This document shows, in pieces, positions 52,687 through 64,000 of a stretch of 64,000 nt of DNA (position 1 is its first letter; every line of letters starts with the position of its first letter). Source of the DNA: Pagrus major (Eukaryota; Chordata; Actinopteri; Spariformes; Sparidae); NCBI RefSeq assembly GCF_040436345.1, contig NC_133218.1:28292710-28356709 (forward strand), read 5' to 3'. The notes under the pieces were generated by a model. That model saw only the letters and a list, made by a program, of their open reading frames with translations, ran no database searches and was not told the DNA's origin. The position numbers and the translations under genes were made by a program.

Positions 52687-53216
52687 GAATATAAATACAG
52701 TTTTAGATGAAAAGAGCCATGAAATATCAAGCTTTATAAAAAAACATGGGCTTGAGAGAGAGGAGACATGCAGCAAAAAGGCCAAGGGCCACAATAAAAC
52801 CAAGGCCGCAGCTAGGTACTCAGCCTTCGTACATGAGGCACACACCCTACTAAGTGAGCTATTACATTAATTAAATATACAGTATATATAAAAAAAATCA
52901 CCAGTTATAAGCTGAGTGCACAACATGGCCTCCCACCAGCCTGACCTCAATCACGCTGCAACACCTGAACATCCACTGTGATTGAGAGCTCAATAAAACT
53001 GGTTAGCAAGCAAGCAGAGAAGTCAACCGACACCTTCAGCAACCACAAATAAAAGAAGAGAGAGAAAGAGAAAAAATGGCAAAGCCTATGTTCAGAGGAA
53101 AAAAGTTCTTGGAACAATATTCCTGCTCCAAGAAATGGAAACAGCACAGTTAAAGGGTAACTCCACCTCCACTTTACGTGTGAAATTGGTGGAGTTACGC
53201 TTTAAGGTGACCTTTG

Positions 53217-53247
<31 letters not shown>

Positions 53248-53248
53248 C
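53217..53248. repeat. (AT)n microsatellite
   Basis: AT run followed by GTATATACTGTATG. Confidence 0.9.
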
Positions 53249-53651
53249 TGTATGTTACCTTTCTACTGTTGTGTCATGTTGCAAACACTGCAACTGTCTT
53301 CAAATTCTTTTGCTTCTCTGTAATTTAAGAAAATCCTCTGATACTTCAGGTTTATAAATCTTGGATGGTAGTAAATCTAAAAACAAGGTGATTTATCTTT
53401 GACCTTTGGAAATTTGAAGTCTTCAAGCTCTCCCCACAACAGAGGAAAATCACAGTAAGAGCTAATAGGAGACCAATTGAGTGAAACTACTTACAGCCTC
53501 CTCTGAGTGGTTTTGTTACATGTCACAATCAGCAATTCTGCACTGACAGAAAAGCTGTTTTTCGACTCATAAACTGTCATTCAAGCAGCTCCAGAAACCG
53601 TAGTGCGAGTGAAGGCAGTGTGTTGTTGTGCTTTACATGTGCACTGTTGTC

Positions 53652-53693
53652 CTGTGTGTGTGTGCATCTGTGTGTGTGTGTGTGTGTGTGTGT
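53652..53693. repeat. (TG)n microsatellite
   Basis: TG run with a CATC interruption. Confidence 0.92.
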
Positions 53694-55059
53694 TATTTGA
53701 ATCTATGTGTTGACATTCTAATGAGCTCATTAATTATAATTAATTCCTACCCCCTGTCCTGCATCCCAGCGTCCCTCTGTCACATGGTTGGGTAGGTGTC
53801 ACTGTGTAGGAGGGCCCCCTCACGCTGCTCTGCACTGAGCCTGTTTTCATTCCACTTTATGGCTGATTAAACTTAAATCTGCATATATTAGGTGTTTTCA
53901 CCTGTGTTTAAGTGTGTTTAATGGAATTTGTTCTTATCTTGAGGTGGTGTGAGGGTAATCTTCCAGTTCCTCATATAATTAGATTTCATACGCTGGAGAT
54001 TTCATAGACACCTCTCGCACACTACAGGCCTCCTTCACTGAAGACATTTTGACATGTCACAGTAGGAAAAGCACCGAGGTAAATAATAAAATCAATGACA
54101 ACTGAATTCCATTATGCATGCTGGCTCACTGTCACACTGTCACACTGTCACAGCTTACAGGGACACTACATCATTAATGTTATAACTAGACCTGCTTTTC
54201 TTACTATGACAAGTCACAATGTCTGCTGTGAAAAAGGCCTATTACTATATATTTTTCAATTAGCTACACACATTTCTTAAAAATGAGTTCACGCTTTCAA
54301 AACTCTTCACACAGTCAGCACAGCAGAAGTCAGTGTGGACTAAACTGTGGATTTAAGACCACCAGCCACATGACAAGTTGTCCCTATAGGACGCAGTCAA
54401 GGCTGGACGTCTGAACAAATCTGCATTAGGTTGTGATGGATCAGTATGTTGTGTATTGTAGGAAACTGTGTCTTATCTGTGCATTTATATGGTATCGGAA
54501 TAATCGGAAAAACGTTTTATTTCCAAAATCCAAAAAAGAAAATTATGGTACACGAGTTGCAGAGTTAACGTCATATGGTGCTGAAACATGGCCTACAAAC
54601 GTAAACATTGGGTTGATAGTAAGAATCTTTTATCAAATTTTGTGTTGTTTTGTTTTCGCTCTGAGTGATAAAATGCAAATCAACTTCTATTCAGCGTCCA
54701 TGTTGCTGCCACATCCTGACTTGTGCACACGAACGCACCAAAGTCGAAAGAACAAAGAAGTGGGACCATTCAAGGAGCCCATGAATGCAGCATCCGATAC
54801 ATACATGCACGTAAAACAAAGCCTATTCTGATTCATTGGTGTGACGTGGACTGTAAGACCGGCCTTTCAACTATTATCTAGTAGTGCATTCTCTTATATC
54901 TGACCTGTAAAGCTAGGAATTTAAATGTGTTGAAACAAAGCACCTTTTTATTTTTTTTCTCCACTTTGTTAGTTTGCACAGTCGAAACAACTGACACACT
55001 GAGGCCGGCAGCTTCAAAAAGTCAAGCTTTGATTAAATAAAGTCCACAATAACAAAAGG

Positions 55060-55270
55060 CTGGCAATAAAATTCTGGCAACAAAACAGGAAAAAACGAAA
55101 CAAACCAAGGAGACAGGAGGAGCACCAGTAGCAATGCAGGTAAGACACGAAACAGGACTGAGGCACAGACACAGGAAACACAAACAAATCGACAAAGAGT
55201 GATGGAAAACACAGACATAAATAATAAACAAGGACTATTTAACTAATGAAACACAGGTAAGCAGGAAGAA
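55060..55270. repeat. Possible dispersed repeat, A-rich
   Basis: ACAAACCAAGGAGACAGGAG, ACACGAAACAGGACTGAGGC and CTAATGAAACACAGGTAAGC have the look of a common fish transposon tail. Borders were not found. Confidence 0.35.
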
Positions 55271-57610
55271 GGTCAGGGTGCCATGAAAGGTGTGAAAGGT
55301 GTATTATTTATCACTGGTCGCAGTTAATGAAATTACAATGCAATTGCATTATGTGATTGAACAGTTGAATTCCTTTATGCTTTTTAGCATATACACTGCG
55401 AATAATTATACCAATCTATATGGTGAGCTTTGGATTGGTTGAGAAGACAAGAGAAGTAGAACAAAAGACGACAGAAAAACACAGGAAATAGGAAGGTAAG
55501 ACCACGAGAATGTCAATGAGAAAAGAAGAATGGAAAAGGAAATTAGAGGACGGGAATATAGGAGGTTGAAAATTCAATGAAAGAGGAGAATAGATTAGTG
55601 AGGAAAGAAGGAGGAGGAGGAGGGTTTACATGGCTAATGTTTCATAATGTGTCGACGTACTGATGCCCATGAAATTGGTCTGACCTTTTTTCTCCAACCA
55701 GATCACTGCTTCCTGGATGGCATTTGTGTAATGAGGTTTTGTTGCTTTGGCTCTAACCACAGAGGAGAGTTGTGATTGGTCCCTATAGTTACACTGTTAA
55801 ATACAGCAATGCTTCCACACATATACTGTACATATCTACAGATAGACAGAGACATATATATACAGAAATATCTGCTCCTGCATGCATGTATACACACATA
55901 AAAGCCCTTTTGAATTGTTTCTTGTTAATGTATGTGTTTTGTTGGTCATAAATCAAGACTGAAACCGAGCAGGACCGGCTTTAAATTTCAAAGGTGTATC
56001 TGTCATGTAATTGGCGGGGTTGACCGGATCAATACAAAAGCTATGAATACATTTTACTGGACTTAAATGTATATATACTCTATTCTCATGAGTTTGTGAT
56101 ATATCAATAAAAAGAAAGTGTGGAATAAGACTTTCATTAAACATTTAATACAGTTTAAACCTCTCTTAACAAAACACACACGTGTTGTTGAGAGCCAATT
56201 TTTACACCATTTGACCATCATACATGACAATGATCTCGGGACAAACACAAATAAAAATGGCCACCATACTTTAATTGCTTTCAGATTTGGCATCTTTTTT
56301 AGTTTTTGGAATTTGATATGACATGCAAGCTCCCAATCGAGAGAAAACCCCTGACTGAAAACTTTATTTAAATGTTTTTTATCTTTTTGATTTTTTTTTA
56401 ACATACACAACGTTAGCTTCAATGTGAAGGGTTTTTACCTCAAGTGAAAGTCAGGAGACAGCATCATATTTTTTGTTTATTTTGTTTTCACCAAATATCA
56501 AAATGTTCATTTGGGAGAAGCCCATAAAATGAATCTGGGCCTGGCTCTAACACATCTGCTCTTACAGTGACTGAAACTTATGACTCATAGATTGAGGACT
56601 CTTGGAGGGAAAACGTACAAACTGTCAATCAACTACAACCTGACCTCACCATACAGCTGGAAACGGTATAATCATTCAAAAGAGAAACTGAGATTTGAAC
56701 TTCGAGCTTCTCACTGAGGCTCTACCTTATTTGGGTTCAATACCCTTTCTTGCAAGTCAACGTTAGCAACGTGTACCCTAAAAAAATATATATTCTACCG
56801 AAATGTACCTATAATAATCCGTACTAAGAATATCCAGAGTATACTGCTTTTGTGCCTGGCTGAGGACAGCAATCTGCCTCCTCCATTTCATATGCAGTCA
56901 CCAGCTGCCTCTTTTCACCTGCCAGCAAGGAGCTTTACCAGCAGGGTGTAAAATGTGCCCATACTAAACCTCAATATGTGCCATTACCAAGAAAGCACTT
57001 CCTCAGCCACAACTGATTCCTCCTCTCCTGGAGGTAATTGTATACAGGAGCTTCTATCAGTCACTCTGATTCAGCTGAATCCTCCCTGTCTCAGGTGAAT
57101 TTTGTGCAAGTGTGGCCATCATTTTTTTCCACTTGGTTCTACAGATCATCTAAAGTGCAGAGGCTCAGTTCACCATGGCTGCCTATTAAATAAGATGGAT
57201 GCGTTTTCATGGGAAAAGGAGCTCTGACCACTATCGCTTTGGATCAGTTCGGTGTTGTCTTTACACTCCAACGAATGGAGACCTGTCACATCCAACACAT
57301 AACACACCAGCTGTCTATTGTTATTCAAATGTAAGACCAAAGTACAAACTAAAAAAACAAGATTGAAAAAGTAATACTGGGGCTGCACAAGCATCAGCCA
57401 CCACAGTACAACATCATGTTTAAACAAACTTGTTGTCTCACTACTGACATGTTCTGAAGTATTTCATTCAATCACAAATGTCGTAAGTGTACATACATGG
57501 TGTTTACAGTAAAATCATGTATCGACTTTCACTGTATGACATTTACAGTACTTATTGCAGTCTGACTGACTCATCTGGCTCTGTTAACAGAGAGAGTTCT
57601 GATTGTTCAG

Positions 57611-58014
57611 GTTTCTGCAAACCACGAAGGGGTTGAAACTTTACATTTCTTAATGTTGCAACTTTATGTTTCTTTAGGTTACTTTTTTTTTTCTTTTCAC
57701 AAAGCTGTGCTTATGCTCTGGTTGGTTCAGGCACAAGAGCCACTTGGTTAGGGTTAGGAAAACATCATGGTTTGGCTTAAAATATCCGTTTTGGTCGCTA
57801 CAAACACAGCTGGGGATGTGGCAACTTCTCATCAACGATATTTTGGATCTCCTTTGAAATATCCAGTGTTTATTCGCAGTCTCAAACTGTGGTCACTCCT
57901 CTCCTGTAACTCTACCAGTGAAAGTCAGATCATAAACATGTACTGTGAACGTTATATGACACGTTTTGTGAAAATGTCAACATTGCGGTGAATGTGTCTG
58001 AGGTTTGCAGAAAC
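57611..58014. mobile_element. Non-autonomous element with short inverted ends
   Basis: GTTTCTGCAAACC at 57611-57623 and its exact reverse complement GGTTTGCAGAAAC at 58002-58014 bracket 404 bp. The interior (CAGGCACAAGAGCCACTTGG, TTAGGGTTAGGAAAACATCA TGGTTTGGC) matches a dispersed fish repeat I recognise. There is a 74-codon frame inside with no recognised domain. Confidence 0.55.
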
Positions 58015-60369
58015 GTTCACCGCCAACATTTTACCCTGGCGACCGGGCATCAAGGTAGCAAATGGGGATGTTGAGAACTTCGTATAAAAATAAATGGGCA
58101 AGAATTAATGGAACAACAGTCTTCTTTTGTTGATGGGTGTAACATCTGTTGGGAGCCAACTTGCATTTACTTGGTGATATTAGGGCAACATAGCACTGGT
58201 GAGAAGACAGATGGGATGTAATCAGCTGAAAGCACAGCCTTACACTCCCCTTCTGTGGCTCCTTTACTTTGCTCAGTTTCTTCTTTTAATCTCCACCTCT
58301 CTCTCAAATTCTTGATAAAGCTACAAACACATGAGGCCACTTTCCAGATTAAAAGGCGGACATGCACAAGTGTGCTCCCCAGGAGTTTATGTTGCATTTT
58401 CATTACTTAATTGATATTACATACAGAAAAACTGAATCAGAATTCAGAGATGTGAAGGGCAGCAGGACCCTCCAGGCAAATATCATGATTGCTGGTATTA
58501 AAGGGAGTGCTCCTAATCCTTCTTGCTGAATATTTTTTTTGTCTGATAAACTTCTGCACTGTTAGTTTGGAAACTATTCATCTGTTGTGACTTTAGTTAA
58601 TCAGTACAACTTAAAAACAATATTTCAGGGTTTGACCAAAAAAATCTTGACTCTGAGTCCAATGTCTAGCTTTGTTCTTGTTGCTGTTTGTTAGACTAAT
58701 TTTTCCAAGGTCAAGACTGAACTTTCACCCTCATTTTCTGCCAGTGTTTGGACTGAATTCATGTGAGTTGCACATCAGAAAAATTAAGAAAGAGAGCCTG
58801 ACCTATATCTGTATTTTATCTATCATTTTTGGGAGTTTAGTTCACATGGAGATGAAGGAAATGTTCAGAAAGAGAAATAACATTTTTGTTTCCCTTGTAA
58901 TCTGAATATTATGTTTAAAGTGTTGCCCTGTGGAGTTAAAGATGTGCCCATGAAAATCCAGTCTTTGATAAACTACAAGGGCTTAATAAGCTGCACATGA
59001 CTGTGCGTATTAAAGAGCTCCATCATTAATATGAAGAAAGAGATCGAAAGGTCATTTAATCAGCTATTCAAATGTATACAGCTAATGAGTCTACCAAAGA
59101 CCAATTACCTCTATGTCTATTTCTCTCTTCCACATGTGTGTCTCTCTTCTTTCTTTCTCTAAATTTGGCTGTGACCTTTGTGAGAAGGGCTGATGATGCA
59201 GTAAAACATCTAGGGCCTGTCACAAAGACAAAATTAAACCGTACAAAGACGGGAAATGACTGAGTGAATGGATGAGCATTGTGCTTGGATCAGAATGTGT
59301 TAATATGCCGTAAACACCAGAGTTTACTAAACATGATGGCTGTAACACTGTGATAACAGCATCGTAGAGGTTCACAGCCAGCTTGTGGTATAGACTCAAT
59401 CCTAATGCGAGATGACAGTTTCATCAGCAGAGACATGACAGCTCTGCAGCAAATTCATGTTGATGTATGTCAAATGCACAACAAGTGTCACCTAAAAGTC
59501 ACACTCTACATTTGTACTAGAGTTTTTCCAATTTCTTACCCGGCTAAAACGGCTTTTTTCTTATCCCAGAAATCTATTGAATCTCTGAAACAGTAGCTTG
59601 CAGCAAGTGGCATTGTGCTGCCACTGGTAGCTACTGTTTTAGAGAGGCTATAAGAATTGAATTGTGGTAGTGTTACATTAGCCTGAGCTAGCAAACTGTC
59701 AGCAACTATAAAATCCTACCAGTAAAACGGCAAAGTGTACAGTATGCATGGCAAAAACATTTAAAAAGTAACACGCAAAAGATCACAATAAGTTCACCAA
59801 GGGAAAGCGGGAAAACTGTACTGACTGACTGACACTAAGAGAAAGGTCTGGGGCATTTATTCCCCCTGTGTATTTGATAATATAATATAGCCTGTCCCAT
59901 TGTGGTTTGCCTCAGTCAGAGGGAATACAGCTGTATCAAGCCATGATTATTTTTATTGTCACATTATATTCTCTTTTTGTATTACACTGAAATATCTAAA
60001 AAGCATGATTATTTCCAGTGTGTGCTGTGAACCATGAAAAAGAAACAGACAATGAGCATTTCTTAATTGGCTCATTTGAGAAAGACAGAACAATCCTATC
60101 GGTAGTGTTTGCATGATATCCATGTTTGCACCATTATCTTATTCCACTGTTATCAACAAGTCACTCTCTGATGCCAGCTGAGGTATCTCATCAGAGAACA
60201 GATACACATCTGCAGCTGAGATGAAAGCTGGTTAAGTATTATATCATACGGTACACACTATAAACTAATCTCCATTGCACATTGTTTTGCAGTTAGTGCC
60301 AAAGAGATTAACAATAAAATTATAGAAATTTAAAGGGCAGAGGCACATTTGCTGTTTTTAGCTTTTATT

Positions 60370-60735
60370 TTAAAGCCATTGATGGGAGCAGGTTGCTAGT
60401 GAAGCACATCAAAGACCACATCCTTGCCAGCCTGGACCCTCACCATTATGCTCTCAGAACCAACAGATCCACAGAGGATGCCATATCCACTGCCCTCCAC
60501 TCAGTCTTCATACACCTGGCGAATAAGAACAGCTACATCGATTGCTGTTTGTTGAATTCCCAAAGGATACTAAAAGACAATACCCACCCCTGCCACAGTC
60601 TGTTCACCCTGCTGCCATCAGGCAAAGACACAGAAGTATACGTTGCCATATCGCCCGACTACGAAGCAGCTTCTTTCCCCAGGCAGTGAGGCTCCATACT
60701 TCATCGCTTCTCACTTCAATTCACTCCTCAAAGAA
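60370..60735 (+). mobile_element. Internally deleted non-LTR retrotransposon (LINE) remnant
   Basis: The first half reads RLLVKHIKDHILASLDPHHY, ALRTNRSTEDAISTALHSVF, the start of a LINE reverse transcriptase as in fish L2/Rex1-like elements (…YRANRSTDDAISTALH). Without the catalytic middle it passes, around 60540-60570 and with frame changes, to words of the C-terminal end: ILKDNTHPCHSLFTLLPSGK, RHRSIRCHIARLRSSFFPQA. The catalytic YxDD region is missing. It cannot move on its own. Confidence 0.75.
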
Positions 60736-61813
60736 GTTCGATTTTGTTTTGTGTTGTTTTTTCTCTTATGGGCCACAAAGGAGCTTAAATTTAATTTAAT
60801 TTTGCTTTTGTTTTTTGGAGTAACAGCTTCGTGATAGCAGGAAGTGATGACAGATGTGATATCAATTGAACGTTTTGCTGTCTCATTGATACGTGATCAG
60901 GTTTAATGTTTCCCAGCTGTAAGATGCTCCTACATTGTCTCTGTGCATGGCATTATGGGACAAAAGTGTCCATCGAGAGCCCACTCAAACATCAGAGCTA
61001 AACAGCGCTCAGTTTTGTGACAGTTTAATAACTATATTACAGCTTTTTGGCAAACATCTAACATAGCTGTCTGAAAGAAAATGACTATGGTTGAATCACA
61101 TTTCAGGAGTGTGTCAGCTGCTATCAGAGTAGAATAATTGAGGGAGCTGGATATGAATTGAAAATTGAACTGAACTAAAAGGATCTAATAGACCGGGTCT
61201 AAAATCATAATTTCATGAGTGCAGAGAGATGAAGATTAAACATTTGAAATGAAAATCTTTATGTTACTGCACAATATGTTCGACTGTGATTTATAATTGC
61301 AGACGCCGTGCAAACTGCTATATTTCATATATGAAAGACTTCCATCATATCTACTATTTATATATTTTATATGATTATTATATGTCTCTAGTTACATATA
61401 TTAGCGAATTAACGAGAATGCAACATTGAAGAATCTCTTTCAGTTTAAGTCTTTCTTTCTGAGACCTCTTTTGCAAGTGTTTACATTACACCAGTTCACA
61501 GCTGGGTCTAAACACACAGGACACCGTCACACGTCGACACATACCACAATTATTCACAAGAATGCCACCTGTGAGCAAATCCACTTTACTTTAAAAGCTG
61601 TGTGTATCTCATCTTTGTACCCCTTTTTTCCATTTGAATAACAGCTGAAGACACAGACCAGATGCGAAACTCTATACTGCTGTGGAGAAAAAACGTTTTA
61701 ATTTCAGCTGGATTTTACGAATAAATGTGGGGTCTGTGCAGAATGAGCAGTGTGGAAGAATCTGTCACGTTGGCATGTAAAGTTTACGTGATGGCTGACC
61801 TGATCTCTGTTCT

Positions 61814-61814
<1 letters not shown>

Positions 61815-61850
<36 letters not shown>
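61815..61850. repeat. (GT)n microsatellite
   Basis: Pure GT run, about 17 units. Confidence 0.96.
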
Positions 61851-61852
<2 letters not shown>

Positions 61853-62944
61853 CCCCTCACTGGTATGTTATTGTCTGACCATACTGACACATTGGTCTTT
61901 AATCCTCACGTCTAAACTAACAATACCATGAATGGTACTTCTGGTATTTTTCAAAAGCCTGACAGGGTTTACGAAGGAACAAGTTTTAAAAAAATGTTCT
62001 TTTACATACATTTGAAATAATGGAAATCATTTTTATTATGGAATGACTATTTTTGTGATAAAAAAGCAAATACATCTTTGTTAAAACTGGTTGATCACCA
62101 AACCAAATGAAAGTGATGCAATCATTAATGTCATAAAAGCAGCCAAGTCTAAACTCTAAACTTTTCTTCTATGTTGTGTGAGTCTCCCTCATAGACAGGA
62201 GGTTTCACCAGGATATCTGCTGTCATCTCCTGGTCAGCAGCTGCAACTGCAAACTGCACATCTGCTTTATTCTAACCAAGACAGTCGGGTCGATAGGAAG
62301 GTAGAGGTGAGTAGAGGCCATTTAACAAATAAAAAAGTTTTTTTTTTTGCTGTTCCACTCTTTTAAAATGTCTACATGAAGCCGAGACTGCACAGTGAAC
62401 ATCCACATAACCTGCTATAAACAGGCAAAACCACTGTTACAGATGTTACAGATAACGTTCGTGCCTCTGCTCTTGCTGCTTTGTTTCATGGCCAGTGGCT
62501 GGCAGCAAAGCTTCATCATGCAGAGAGACTGGCTCCATTGTGTGCCTCAGTTTCTGTTGGCAGCCATGTCTGATTAGTATAAGGGACTTTGACCTTATAT
62601 ATAGTACAATATGTGTATATACACTTTTGTTTTCTTTAGGCTACATCATCTGGGCTGGGCGTGTGTCTGCTTAACAGAGCACAAAGTCATCAAAGATAAA
62701 AATAAAAAAATTATAATAATAATGTGTACTCCACTGACTGTTTCTTTCCTCCTGCATAAAGCACAGAAACTGGCCCATTCTTTCAATTATAAATCAAGGG
62801 ATTTGAATAATTGTCTGCATATGTGCCTAAATATACAATGCAGTGTGTCTTTCAGCGGATTTTCTGGTAAATTAAAAACACTCATATGTTGTAGGCCTAT
62901 TTATGTGCCCTAAAACATACACATTCTGTTAATTAAGAATCTAT

Positions 62945-62967
62945 AAAATAAAATAAAATAAAATAAA
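62945..62967. repeat. (AAAAT)n pentanucleotide repeat
   Basis: Four to five AAAAT units. Confidence 0.9.
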
Positions 62968-63056
62968 TACATCAGCTTTACCATATAAATAGATATAAAA
63001 TCTTGATTCATAAATAACCATGTTGAGAAAATGATTTTGAAGTTGAGATTGCTGAT

Positions 63057-63146
63057 TTCTCTCGCGATATCTGGCAACCCAGCGAGCAGCCAGTCTCCTG
63101 TCAGCCCGTCAGGAAACACACCGGAGGTCCTCTGTCAGCCGCGGAA
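63057..63146 (+). promoter_or_regulatory. Likely promoter / 5'UTR of the zinc-finger-like gene
   Basis: TCTCGCGATA at 63060-63069 resembles the TCTCGCGAGA promoter motif of broadly expressed genes, and the next 80 bases are CpG-richer than the surroundings. The transcription start is not fixed. Confidence 0.35.
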
Positions 63147-63303
63147 ATGTTCAAAACAGACAAACTAAAAGCGTTGGTGAATGAGAGGCTGTCAGCAGCC
63201 GCCGAGGAGATATTCAGCCTCTTTGAACAAACCATTAAAGAATATGCGGTGTTTCGTTCACAGCAGGAGACCGACCGACAGCGGAGGCAGGCCGGGTGGA
63301 AAG
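63147..63303 (+). CDS. First coding exon of a probable C2H2 zinc-finger protein (partial)
   Basis: 52 codons plus one base from ATG 63147 to a GT donor at 63304-63305 (GGAAAG|GTAACA). The peptide has LKALVNERLSAAAEEIFSLF, then EQTIKEYAVFRSQQETDRQR. This is the common N-terminal exon of teleost C2H2 zinc-finger proteins (…LRALVxQRLxAAAEEIFxLFERTIxEYEE), a short helical, probably coiled-coil segment before the linker and finger exons. The fingers themselves would be to the right of the window. The large number of such genes in fish prevents a symbol. The identification rests on the motif only. Confidence 0.7.
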
Positions 63304-63462
63304 GTAACAGATTAACTTTCACCTCGGGGCAGCTCTGAAGCTCTGAAGCTCTGAAGCTGCTTCACTCCTCATCTAATCACGATAGCGTTTGTTAGGACGA
63401 ACTGGAGTCTGCAGTAGTCCGGGGGGCCACTCCCTAAATACACATAGGAGACAGCAAGTAGC

Positions 63463-63506
63463 GCCATTTTGCATCCCCACAGGGAGGAGGGGGGATGCAA
63501 AATGGC
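63463..63506. repeat. Perfect 16-bp inverted repeat (hairpin)
   Basis: GCCATTTTGCATCCCC at 63463-63478 and GGGGATGCAAAATGGC at 63491-63506, with a 12-base loop. It lies in the first intron of the zinc-finger-like gene. Confidence 0.95.
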
Positions 63507-63710
63507 TGTCTCTGACCTAGGGACCATCAATAAATGACCCCATTGTTTGTTTGATTTACACAAAAACAATCTTTCTTTATGCTGGCTTGATGATATTAGT
63601 GAAAATTATGATTTCAAATAATAACACTAAGCTGATTTCATGTAGCACACTTATTTTGATTGCTAATGTGTTAGGTATTTATTTGGCAAAAATATTTTTT
63701 TTATAAGATA

Positions 63711-64000
63711 GGGGCTTTTTTTTTCAATAGCTTCCATGTCATGTGACCCAGTGACTCCAAACTAATGCCGAATTGTATTACTAAATGGGACAAATAAGAC
63801 ACACTTGTTTCATTACATTTTACTACTTCCTCTATTTTATATGAATATTTATTATGAAAATTCAGCTTTTTTTTCAATAGCTTCCATGTCATGTGACCCA
63901 GTGACTCCAAACCAATGCCGAATTGTATCACTACACAGGTCACATAAGACACGCCCCTTTTTTATTGGATTTAGCTGCTTCTTCTATTTTCTATCAATAA
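63711..64000. repeat. ~150-bp tandem duplication, running off the window
   Basis: Unit 1 starts near 63711 and unit 2 near 63861. TTTTCAATAGCTTCCATGTC, ATGTGACCCAGTGACTCCAA and TGCCGAATTGTAT recur exactly 150 bp apart. Divergence is concentrated in the second half of the unit. A minus-strand frame crosses both units and so shows the repeat LESLGHMTWKLLKKK twice; it is not a recognisable protein. Confidence 0.9.

Larger units (their letters stand above)
45660..60360. other. Gene-poor intergenic interval
   Basis: No frame in these ~14.7 kb resembles a known protein. It holds simple repeats (48251-48374, 48497-48522, 53217-53248, 53652-53693), repeat copies (49283-49360, about 55.06-55.27 kb, 57611-58014), and a 79-codon frame at 52447-52686 of unknown status. 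Synteny with human would place NEUROG3 downstream of TSPAN15, but no bHLH frame is present. Confidence 0.6.
60740..63056. other. Intergenic, no gene recognised
   Basis: AT-rich sequence with a GT run at 61815-61850 and an AAAAT pentamer run at 62945-62967. No conserved frame was seen. Confidence 0.6.

Noticed and set aside
54433-54831. 132-codon plus-strand open frame
   Set aside because: No recognisable domain, AT-rich codon use typical of surrounding non-coding DNA, no exon context. Probably chance.
57767-57991. 74-codon frame inside the element at 57611-58014
   Set aside because: No transposase motif; the sequence follows a non-coding dispersed repeat.
45660-60360. Possible long non-coding RNA or miRNA genes
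   Set aside because: Nothing in the sequence alone separates such genes from background; no strong, short, conserved-looking hairpin was seen by eye.
63701-63952. 83-codon minus-strand frame with an internal peptide repeat
   Set aside because: The peptide repeat is fully explained by the 150-bp DNA duplication; no known domain, and poly-T supplies the Lys runs.

Overview
The window is vertebrate nuclear DNA and almost certainly from a ray-finned (teleost) fish. Genes are broken into short exons with GT/AG introns. Microsatellites (GT, GA, AT, CTTT/CTGT, GCGT) are abundant, and many dispersed repeats look teleost-specific. The gene order hexokinase 1 - tachykinin receptor 2 - tetraspanin 15 matches human 10q22.1 (HK1-TACR2-TSPAN15-NEUROG3). 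All identifications come from reading translated exons and from family knowledge; no database was searched.

Layout. 1-340: last intron and last coding exon of hk1 (+), followed by about 1.7-1.9 kb of probable 3'UTR. 4071-9620: complete tacr2 on the minus strand, seven coding exons, 436 aa. 9.6-14.4 kb: the divergent interval between tacr2 and tspan15. 14477-42718: complete tspan15 on the plus strand, eight coding exons, 299 aa, with two introns of about 9.5-9.7 kb. 42.7-63.1 kb: tspan15 3'UTR, then about 17 kb with no recognisable gene but with repeats and LINE and DNA-element remnants; no neurogenin-3 bHLH frame is present. 63147-63303: first coding exon of a gene (+) resembling the N-terminal exon of fish C2H2 zinc-finger proteins, running off the window.

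The three main genes are not an operon or a pathway. hk1 phosphorylates glucose, tacr2 is a Gq-type neuropeptide receptor, and tspan15 is a TspanC8 tetraspanin that in mammals escorts ADAM10. Their adjacency is conserved synteny.

Most interesting points: (1) tacr2 carries two introns beyond the canonical five-exon tachykinin-receptor layout, both phase 0 at CAG|GTG sites. (2) A hAT-like miniature element abuts the 5' splice site of tacr2 intron 2, so that its 8-bp target duplication contains the exon end plus GT, and the element's terminus now supplies the rest of the donor. (3) A long fold-back element and a TIR-bearing element lie in tspan15 introns, the second starting only 27 bp past a splice donor. 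(4) An internally deleted LINE, a perfect hairpin and a 150-bp tandem duplication lie toward the right end. I did not find a clearly new molecular system; the novelty here is in gene structure and mobile elements.
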